This document shows positions 23,913 to 29,792 of a stretch of 29,792 bases of DNA, piece after piece. The notes beneath the pieces were generated by a model. That model was not told the origin of the DNA. It saw nothing but the letters and a program-made list of their open reading frames with translations, and did not search any database. Source of the DNA: a bacterium (GTDB lineage: Bacteria; SZUA-79; Acidulodesulfobacterales; Acidulodesulfobacteraceae); assembly GCA_021789455.1 (NCBI GenBank), contig JAJYJN010000005.1, positions 1-29,792 of the forward strand. Reading direction: 5' to 3'. The first letter of the stretch is position 1. Every line of letters begins with the position of its first letter. The position numbers were made by a program, and so were the translations under genes.

Positions 23913-24052
23913 CTCCTGCTCCCTTTATATATCTGAAATAGCTTAAATACTTATTATTTTCCGCTGTTTTTTACGGAGGGTTATTTTATATATATAACTA
24001 TCCATATATAACAATATTATCATTTTCATATGTTTTAAGTCAAATTTTTTTA

Positions 24053-25267
24053 TCAGCCTTTTTTTGCAAAATTTATTACGTCAATAATAGGAAGATATAT
24101 TGCCAGCGCAAGAAAGAGGACCATGCCGAAAATTATAGTTAAAAGCACCGGTTCTATGCTTGCCTGAAGCATGCCCAGCTGGTGGTCCAAATCTTCGTCG
24201 AAATAATCCGCGACCTTGCCGAGCATTTCGTCTATATGTCCGGTTTCCTCGCCTACGCTGACCATCTGGATAATAATGCCCGAAAAAATTCTAGAATTCT
24301 TGAAACTGTTTGCAATAGACTCCCCTCTTGTAACGTCGGACTGTATTTCGTCTATTTTATTGGTAAAAAATTTATTGTTTACGGCGTTCCTGATAAGTTC
24401 GAACGCTCTGTTGACGGGAAGCCCGCTCTGAAATAAAAGCCCGAATATCCTTGTAAACTGGCTCATCATGGATTTATAAAAAATGCTTCCGAATATAGGT
24501 ATTTTAAGTTTATGTTCGTCCCACCACAGTCTTCCCGAAGACGAATTCAAATAAATTTTAACTCCAGCCGTCAAAGCAACGGCGGCGATTAAAACTGCAT
24601 ACCAGAAGCCGACGAAAAAATCGGAAACAGCCACTAATATCCTTGTTTCTAATGGAAGAGGAACGTTAAAACTTTTATAAAGCATAGCAAATTTGGGTAT
24701 GACGAATCCTACTAATATCACTACGGCGATTATTATTGCCGAAACGACGATTTTAGGATAGAACGTGGCGCTCTTTACTTTTGCCCTAACCGCCATATCT
24801 TTTTCCATTAATAAAGCAAGCCTGACGAGTATGTCATATAAAAGACCGCTGGTTTCGCCGACTTCTACCATATTTACGTAAATTTCGGAAAAAACTTTGG
24901 GATGTTTTGCAAAACTTTTTGAAAGAGTCTGCCCGCTCTCTACGTCCCGTTTTATTTCAGCCAGAATCTCCTTGAATTTTTTGTTTCTTGCAAATTCCAT
25001 TAAAGAATCGAGGCTTTTGGTTAGCGGCACGCCCGATTGATACAGCGTGGCAAGCTGTCTCGAAAAAACTATTACGTCTTTTTTAGAGATGCTCTGAAAT
25101 ACGGGAAAAAAATCGCCCCATGAAAAACTTGCGGACTCTTCGACCGAAATAGGGATAAGCTTCAATTCTTCTATCTGTTTTTCTGCGGAAATAGGGGAAA
25201 CGGATTCTATTCTTCCGGCTATGAGTTTCCCATGCCTGTCTCTCGCCTTATAATTGTATATAGCCAT
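24053..25267 (-). CDS. Type II secretion / type IV pilus inner-membrane platform protein (GspF/PilC)
   Basis: A 404-residue platform protein with two T2SSF domains: RQLATLYQSGVPLTKSLDSL near residue 71 and FTRIFGLLFQSGLPVNRAFELI in the second half, each with the conserved ETG/EETG turn (VGETSGLL, VGEETGHI). Membrane segments are at about 174-196, 218-236 and 375-395. It anchors the ATPase of a pilus or secretion machine. Start: ATG at 25267 gives MAIYNYKARDRHGK, the typical family N-terminus; a TTG at 25279 is possible but adds only four residues. No ribosome site is evident. It follows the gspE-like gene after 131 nt. Pilin and secretin genes are not in the window, so pilus versus secretion cannot be decided. 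Confidence 0.92.
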   Translation of the reverse strand: MAIYNYKARDRHGKLIAGRIESVSPISAEKQIEELKLIPISVEESASFSWGDFFPVFQSISKKDVIVFSRQLATLYQSGVPLTKSLDSLMEFARNKKFKEILAEIKRDVESGQTLSKSFAKHPKVFSEIYVNMVEVGETSGLLYDILVRLALLMEKDMAVRAKVKSATFYPKIVVSAIIIAVVILVGFVIPKFAMLYKSFNVPLPLETRILVAVSDFFVGFWYAVLIAAVALTAGVKIYLNSSSGRLWWDEHKLKIPIFGSIFYKSMMSQFTRIFGLLFQSGLPVNRAFELIRNAVNNKFFTNKIDEIQSDVTRGESIANSFKNSRIFSGIIIQMVSVGEETGHIDEMLGKVADYFDEDLDHQLGMLQASIEPVLLTIIFGMVLFLALAIYLPIIDVINFAKKG

Positions 25268-25398
25268 AAATAAAAGCAAAAAACCGAATATTTAAAGATT
25301 TATATTTTTATATTATGATGTATATATAACGAGTTTATTATGTACCGTTATGTATTAGTTGTTTTAATATTATTATACCGCACGGTTATTTGCAAGTT

Positions 25399-27165
25399 TT
25401 ATATGTCCTGCGTAGCCTGCAGAACTTCTTCCAGCGTCGTAACGCCTTCTATAACTTTTTTCAGCCCGGCCATTCTCAGGGGAATGAAACCGTCCTTTAT
25501 GGCGGCGTTTCTTATCTGCGCCGCATCGGCTTTTTCGATAATCAGTTTTTGTACGTTTCTAGAAAGCGTTAAAATTTCCTGTATGTTTATTCTTCCGCGA
25601 AAACCTGTTCCCATGCATAAATCGCAGCCCTTTTCTTCATAGAACTTAAAATTAACGCCCGCAGGAAGACCGAGTTCCTTAAGAAGTGCCGGCTCCGGCA
25701 CATACGCCTGCTTGCATCTGTCGCAAAGCCTCTTTACTAATCTCTGCCCGATTATTCCGACAATAGAAGAAGAAATCAAAAAAGGCTCTATTCCCATATC
25801 GGCAAGCCTTGAAATTGAGCTGGAAGAATCCTGCGTATGAAGAGTAGAAATAACGAAATGGCCGGTTAACGACGCCTGAATCGCTATTCTTGCCGATTCC
25901 TCGTCCCTTATTTCGCCAACGAGAATGATATCCGGGTCCTGCCTAAGAACGGCTCTTAAAGCGTCCGGGAACCCCATTCCTCCTTTTTTATTGGCTTCTA
26001 TCTGGTTTATATATCTTATTTTATATTCTACCGGGTCTTCAACGGTTATAATATTTTTATTTATGCTGTTAAGTTCAGCTATCATAGAATAAGCCGCAGT
26101 AGTTTTGCCTGAACCGGTAGGTCCCGTTATCAGAAATAGGCCGTATTTCCTGTATATTATCTTTAAAATTTTTTCTTTATCGTTTTTGTCTATAGGAAGT
26201 TCCGAAACCTTATTGACCTTTGAAGCTTTGTCTAATAGCCTGAAAACCGCTTTTTCCCCGTTTATGGTCGGAACTACGGAAACCCTTACGTCTAAATTTT
26301 TTTCTCCGGCGTTTATGTCGAACCTCGAATCCTGCGGGTTCCTTTTTTCCGCGATATCCATATTCGCCATTATCTTTATTCTTGCTATAACGGGATTTAA
26401 AAACTGCAAAGGGATTCTTCTTGCTTCTATAAGTTCGCCGTCTATTCTTTCCCTGACTATCATTTCGTCCGAAAGAGGCTCTATATGTATATCTGAAGCC
26501 CTGTTTTTAGAAGCTGAAAATATTATATCGTTTACTAGCTTGATTATATTTACGTCTTCGGACTGCAGGACTTCCTTGACTGCGGCCGAAGCCGAAGGGG
26601 AATGGGGAAAGCCGGGAAAGCCGGCCGCTCCCGTCTGTCCCGCCGCTAAACCGGTAAAATTTTTATTATCGGTAGGAACGACGTTTTGATGCGAAGCCGC
26701 TTTAGATATGTCTTTAGCGGTCCAGACGAAATCTATCGCCTTAGAGATATCGTGTTCTTTTGCCAGAACTATATCTATATTGTAATCTATATGCCTTTTT
26801 AAGGCATCTGCGGCAAAAACGTTAAGCGGGTCGGAAAGCGCCACGGTAAGAATACCATCTGCGAGGCTTATTCCGACCATTTTAAACTGCCTAGAAAGCC
26901 CTTCGGATATCAGCCTGCCGGCGGTCGGGTCTATTATGAGCTTCGAAAGGTCGATTTTTTTTAAACCTATTTGCGAGGAAAGTGCATCTAATATATTGTC
27001 TTCCGAAAGTATTCCGAGGGCGGTCAGCGCCGAACCTAATCTCAGATTGCGCTTTTTTCCCTCAGTAAGAGCCGTTTCCAGCTGGGTAGGATTTAAAAGC
27101 CCCGCATCTAAAAGTATCTCGCCGAGTTTTTTAGTTTTTGATAAATTATTTATTATTATGCCCAT
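25399..27165 (-). CDS. Type II secretion / type IV pilus assembly ATPase (GspE/PilB)
   Basis: A 588-residue hexameric ATPase that drives pilin extrusion. Domains in order: MshEN/N1D-type N-terminal region (about 10-150: LGEILLDAGLLNPTQLETAL), a glycine/alanine/proline-rich linker (171-196), the N2D domain with ASDIHIEP (223-230), Walker A GPTGSGKT (348-355), Asp box ITVEDPVEY (373-381), Walker B ILVGEIRDEE (414-423), His box TGHFVISTLHT, and the zinc tetracysteine Cys481, 484, 514, 517. All catalytic elements are present. It is 43 nt after the dehydroquinate dehydratase gene on the same strand. PilB is the more likely type given the tetracysteine and MshEN region, but GspE also has both. Confidence 0.93.
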   Translation of the reverse strand: MGIIINNLSKTKKLGEILLDAGLLNPTQLETALTEGKKRNLRLGSALTALGILSEDNILDALSSQIGLKKIDLSKLIIDPTAGRLISEGLSRQFKMVGISLADGILTVALSDPLNVFAADALKRHIDYNIDIVLAKEHDISKAIDFVWTAKDISKAASHQNVVPTDNKNFTGLAAGQTGAAGFPGFPHSPSASAAVKEVLQSEDVNIIKLVNDIIFSASKNRASDIHIEPLSDEMIVRERIDGELIEARRIPLQFLNPVIARIKIMANMDIAEKRNPQDSRFDINAGEKNLDVRVSVVPTINGEKAVFRLLDKASKVNKVSELPIDKNDKEKILKIIYRKYGLFLITGPTGSGKTTAAYSMIAELNSINKNIITVEDPVEYKIRYINQIEANKKGGMGFPDALRAVLRQDPDIILVGEIRDEESARIAIQASLTGHFVISTLHTQDSSSSISRLADMGIEPFLISSSIVGIIGQRLVKRLCDRCKQAYVPEPALLKELGLPAGVNFKFYEEKGCDLCMGTGFRGRINIQEILTLSRNVQKLIIEKADAAQIRNAAIKDGFIPLRMAGLKKVIEGVTTLEEVLQATQDI

Positions 27166-27207
27166 ATTCGTCTGCTAAAAATGTTCCGATATATAAGTTT
27201 CCGATAA

Positions 27208-28077
27208 TCATACGGAAGCCGCTAAAAAATCGACCGTTTTATAAAATTCGTCCGGCGTAGTCTGCCCCGGCGCGGTAATTCCGTAAGGCGAAGAGCAGTA
27301 TGCAAGATAAGAGCCGTAAATTACGGATAAGGCTCTGGTTATCCTGCCTTTTACGCCCATCCCGAAAATTATAAATTCGGGAAATGCCTTTTCATCCGTC
27401 ATTTTTATAGAACGTATTTTAATATTTTTTTCGGAAACGCTTTCCGCATCTTCTTCGGAAACGGCCGTGTCTGTCAGCTTAAAATAATCGGCGCCGAAAT
27501 AACTTGAATCTAAGTAAAATCTTACGGTATCGAGCAGGCCTATCCGCCCGTTAAAATCATGAACGGAAAGAATTACCCGCGATTCTTTTGAATGGGCGAA
27601 TTCTATAAAATTTTTTATAACGTTTCGCTCTAAAATATCGAGTTCTATATCGCAAATATCTATGCCTAGTTCTATAACCGCCCTTAAAAATTTTATTCTT
27701 TCCGGTTCTAAGCCTCCCCTGCCGCTTTTTTCGGCAATTTCTAAGCCGGACGGTTTTGCTGATCTTTGTTTTTCTAAAAAGGAGATGCATCCGTTCGCGC
27801 CGTAGGAACTATCTCTGTTCGTTCCTATTGTTTTAATTCCTTTATTTTTAGCGTAAGAAATTATTTTTTTAATTTCAGGCAAAACGGCGTCTTTATGAAA
27901 ATATACTTCCGGATTGTTTCGGCTTTTATCCGGCGCACTGTTTGAAGGCGAGGTTTCGACAATCATATCGAACCTGAGCTCTATGAATTCCGCATCTTTG
28001 CTTTTTGCGTAATCTACGGCGTCATATACTGCGCTTAATCCGGTATTCCCGATTGACAGGCAGATTCTCGGTTTCAT
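27208..28077 (-). CDS. aroD: Type I 3-dehydroquinate dehydratase AroD
   Basis: AroD removes water from 3-dehydroquinate in the shikimate pathway through a Schiff base. The 289 residues have EFIELRFDMI (30-39), the catalytic histidine in SVHDF (His173), the Schiff-base lysine in YFKLTD (Lys200) and the C-terminal MGVKGRITRAL and GQTTPDEF blocks. The order of motifs matches the family, but two insertions (about 41-62 and 104-124, charged and low-complexity) make it longer than the usual 225-255. The ATG at 28077 overlaps the preceding tautomerase-like gene by 4 nt. No other shikimate genes are visible here. Confidence 0.88.
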   Translation of the reverse strand: MKPRICLSIGNTGLSAVYDAVDYAKSKDAEFIELRFDMIVETSPSNSAPDKSRNNPEVYFHKDAVLPEIKKIISYAKNKGIKTIGTNRDSSYGANGCISFLEKQRSAKPSGLEIAEKSGRGGLEPERIKFLRAVIELGIDICDIELDILERNVIKNFIEFAHSKESRVILSVHDFNGRIGLLDTVRFYLDSSYFGADYFKLTDTAVSEEDAESVSEKNIKIRSIKMTDEKAFPEFIIFGMGVKGRITRALSVIYGSYLAYCSSPYGITAPGQTTPDEFYKTVDFLAASV

Positions 28078-28286
28078 CTGCCGGCTTCCTTTTTTGCTTT
28101 TATTTTATCGCAGGCGAGTTCTCCGCCGAGTCCCCATTCGTCGGAGGGAAACTCTTCGACTACCACCCAAACGTTATTTTCGTCTATGCTTAGACTTTCG
28201 GACACGCTTTTAGTAATAGATTTAATAAGGTTTTTTTTCTGTTCTTTTGTTCTTCCGTCAAGCATTTTAACCGATACGAAAGGCAT
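28074..28286 (-). CDS. 4-oxalocrotonate tautomerase-like protein
   Basis: A 70-residue tautomerase-superfamily protein. After removal of the initiator Met the N-terminal proline (MPFVSVKMLDGRT) becomes the catalytic base; the family pattern KEQKKNLIKSIT and NVWVVVEEF follows. A strong AAGGAGG site precedes the ATG at 28286. The gene overlaps aroD by 4 nt (ATGA). Substrate is unknown; many such small tautomerases act on 2-hydroxydienoates, but the pairing with aroD suggests only co-expression. Confidence 0.88.
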   Translation of the reverse strand: MPFVSVKMLDGRTKEQKKNLIKSITKSVSESLSIDENNVWVVVEEFPSDEWGLGGELACDKIKAKKEAGR

Positions 28287-28495
28287 TTTTTCCTCCTTAA
28301 CATAAAATTTTATTTAAAATTATAACAGATATAATATTTTTAGGCAACGGTTTTGCCGACTAAAAAATGGAGGGTTTAATTAAAAATAACTATAGATTTT
28401 TTACATAATACCGATATATAATAAAACAATATTTTTACTGAAAAAAACGGTCGGACTGTTTATTTTTGTATATAATTAAATGGAGGAATATGTAT
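28287..28495. other. Divergent intergenic region between tautomerase and chemoreceptor genes
   Basis: A 209-nt AT-rich gap holding the upstream regions of two divergent genes. A TATAAT box on the plus strand (28471-28476) has no matching -35 element 16-18 nt upstream. CCGATAT (28411-28417) resembles part of a sigma28 -10 box, which would suit a chemotaxis gene, but no TAAA element is at the right distance. No RNA gene or repeat was recognised. Confidence 0.4.
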
Positions 28496-29792
28496 ATGCT
28501 TAAAACGTTAAAATCAAAGCTTTATTTTATTATGGCTGGAGGTTTCATTTTTATCCTGCTGGTCAACCTTTTGCTGATTATTTATTCTAAAGGCTTAAAA
28601 AACGAAACGATAAACTCCGACGTTATTTCCAGCACTTCTATGGGAATCAAAACCTTAAAGGGCAATCTACTGCAGATTATTCTTTTGTCGCACATAAAAA
28701 TGCTTAAAATGAACGCGGTAAAATCTAAAAAAGCGAAAACGAAAATAGAAAAATACTATGACGCGAAAATATTAAAATTAGCCGGCGATTCAAAACAGCT
28801 TTTCTCAAACGTGGATAATGCCCTTATAGGATACACTATGGGATTCAGCAAGGTTAAAGCGGCTTCCGTCTTCGGAACCGACAAATCGAAACTTCAAAGA
28901 TTTTCGTCCCAAAAAACCGCCGTTCTTTTAAAAAGCCTCAAAAATAAATTTTACATATTCCGCCCCATAGTCGGAAGGCTTTTAAAATATCCTATTCTTC
29001 TGGGCGGAGCGATGAGCACGAAATATTTCGACAGCCAGCTCAATCCGATGATTGCCCAGATAACTCAGGTTAACGGCGCAATAAAAAATTCGTATCATAA
29101 AAAGATAAAGTTGCTCGATTATATATTTATAGCATTTCCGATTGCTTTTTTAATCGGGGCGGTTATAGTTATGCTGTATTTTAAAAATTCCATCATCAGG
29201 GTTTTGAACTTAATCGATGAAAAAATCAAGCAGATCGCCGCCGGCGATCTGACCTCTAAAATTAAAATATCCGGCGTCCATAAAGAAAGCGAAATAGGCA
29301 TCCTTATAGAACAGGTCAACAGCCTGGTAGATTCTTTATCCGGCAACGTAAGGGGCATAATAAGCACTTCCAACTCCTTAAGCTCCCAGTCGGAACAGTT
29401 GAATTCCTCTTCCAAGGAGTTCGAAAAGACCATAGAGCAGATGAGGGAAAAAGCATCCCGTATAATAGAATCCATTAAACAGATGTCAATAGCCATCATA
29501 GAAGTAGCCAAGAACTCTTCCTCTTCCGCCCAGAAGGCTCAGGAAACCGAAAAAGTCGTCGATTACGGCACGAAGTCCGTTCAGGACGTGGCGCGCGAGA
29601 TGAAAAACATAGAAAAGACCGTATCCGCCGTTTCCGCCACCATTACAGAACTCGGCTCTTCTTCCGAAAAAATAGGCGAAATCATAGGCGTAATAAACGA
29701 CATAGCCGACCAGACGAACCTTCTTGCCTTAAACGCCGCCATCGAAGCCGCCAGAGCCGGAGAACAGGGAAGGGGCTTTGCCGTAGTAGCGG
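28496..29792 (+). CDS. Methyl-accepting chemotaxis protein (3' end outside the window)
   Basis: The reading frame stays open from ATG at 28496 to the window edge (432 codons) and is the only gene supported on the plus strand. TM1 is at residues about 9-31, a periplasmic sensor of about 175 residues rich in lysine follows, TM2 is at about 207-229, then a HAMP-like segment ([17 protein letters not shown]) and the cytoplasmic coiled coil. The hairpin tip [18 protein letters not shown] (from residue 402) is the near-invariant CheA/CheW contact. The ATG at 28496 is preferred over one at 28490 because GGAGG (28482-28486) is 9 nt from the former and only 3 nt from the latter. The ligand is unknown; the sensor resembles no family I can name. 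The descending half of the coiled coil is cut off. Confidence 0.93.
   Translation, partial: MLKTLKSKLYFIMAGGFIFILLVNLLLIIYSKGLKNETINSDVISSTSMGIKTLKGNLLQIILLSHIKMLKMNAVKSKKAKTKIEKYYDAKILKLAGDSKQLFSNVDNALIGYTMGFSKVKAASVFGTDKSKLQRFSSQKTAVLLKSLKNKFYIFRPIVGRLLKYPILLGGAMSTKYFDSQLNPMIAQITQVNGAIKNSYHKKIKLLDYIFIAFPIAFLIGAVIVMLYFKNSIIRVLNLIDEKIKQIAAGDLTSKIKISGVHKESEIGILIEQVNSLVDSLSGNVRGIISTSNSLSSQSEQLNSSSKEFEKTIEQMREKASRIIESIKQMSIAIIEVAKNSSSSAQKAQETEKVVDYGTKSVQDVAREMKNIEKTVSAVSATITELGSSSEKIGEIIGVINDIADQTNLLALNAAIEAARAGEQGRGFAVVA

Noticed and set aside
28411..28476. Sigma28 or sigma70 promoter of the chemoreceptor gene
   Set aside because: Only single boxes are present; the partner elements are not at the right distance.
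29119..29511. 130-codon minus-strand frame at the right edge
   Set aside because: Lies opposite the chemoreceptor coding frame, which has clear TM, HAMP and signalling-tip motifs.

Overview
The window looks like chromosome of an AT-rich Gram-negative bacterium of deltaproteobacterial type that oxidises or otherwise handles sulfur. Support comes from three things: the housekeeping order tilS-ftsH-folP-cdaA-cdaR-glmM-pdxJ (seen in Geobacter-like genomes), RND/MFP efflux and GspE/GspF genes that imply an outer membrane, and a full set of sulfur-oxidising heterodisulfide-reductase-like (sHdr) genes. A lineage such as Candidatus Acidulodesulfobacterales would fit, but that is a guess from gene content. 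Almost every gene is on the minus strand; only the truncated chemoreceptor gene at the right edge is on the plus strand.

Layout, read left to right (the reverse of the direction of transcription for most genes). Positions 1-7804 hold the housekeeping block: partial pdxJ, glmM, cdaR, cdaA, folP, ftsH and tilS. CdaA/CdaR/GlmM are the c-di-AMP synthase module. A previously unlisted 52-residue ORF with a strong ribosome binding site lies at 7830-7988. Positions 8082-13194 hold a lipoate-assembly operon: two GcvH-like lipoate-binding proteins (LbpA), radical SAM lipoyl synthases of LipS1 and LipS2 type, a lipoate ligase fused to a DUF116-like cysteine-rich domain, and an OsmC-family thiol protein. 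Positions 13371-17967 hold shdrB2, C2, A, B1 and C1. Positions 18348-18764 hold an ArsR-type regulator (sHdrR-like) with a clear sigma70 promoter overlapped by a palindromic operator.

How this part works together (known for the family, inferred here): sHdr proteins take sulfane sulfur and oxidise it towards sulfite, with lipoylated LbpA as the obligate partner. LbpA apoprotein is charged by the sLpl(AB) ligase and sulfur is inserted by LipS1/LipS2. The island is compact: sHdrH, DsrE, TusA and LipT are not seen. Between the regulator and shdrC1 lies a MITE-like composite palindrome; between shdrB2 and lbpA lies a 43-nt palindrome with the shape of a terminator, followed by a separate promoter for lbpA.

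Positions 18856-23912 hold a crotonase-fold protein, an RND permease and its lipoprotein adaptor. Positions 24053-28286 hold GspF/PilC, GspE/PilB, a type I 3-dehydroquinate dehydratase and a 4-oxalocrotonate-tautomerase-like protein. A methyl-accepting chemotaxis protein starts at 28496 and runs off the window.

Most notable oddities: the ligase-DUF116 fusion; a three-copy 11-bp repeat at the ligase start that forms a chain of MNMQ-stop minicistrons linked by ATGA overlaps; the non-canonical N-terminal cysteines of sHdrB1; and the regulatory DNA around the sHdr genes. No tRNA, rRNA, CRISPR array or intact transposase gene was seen.
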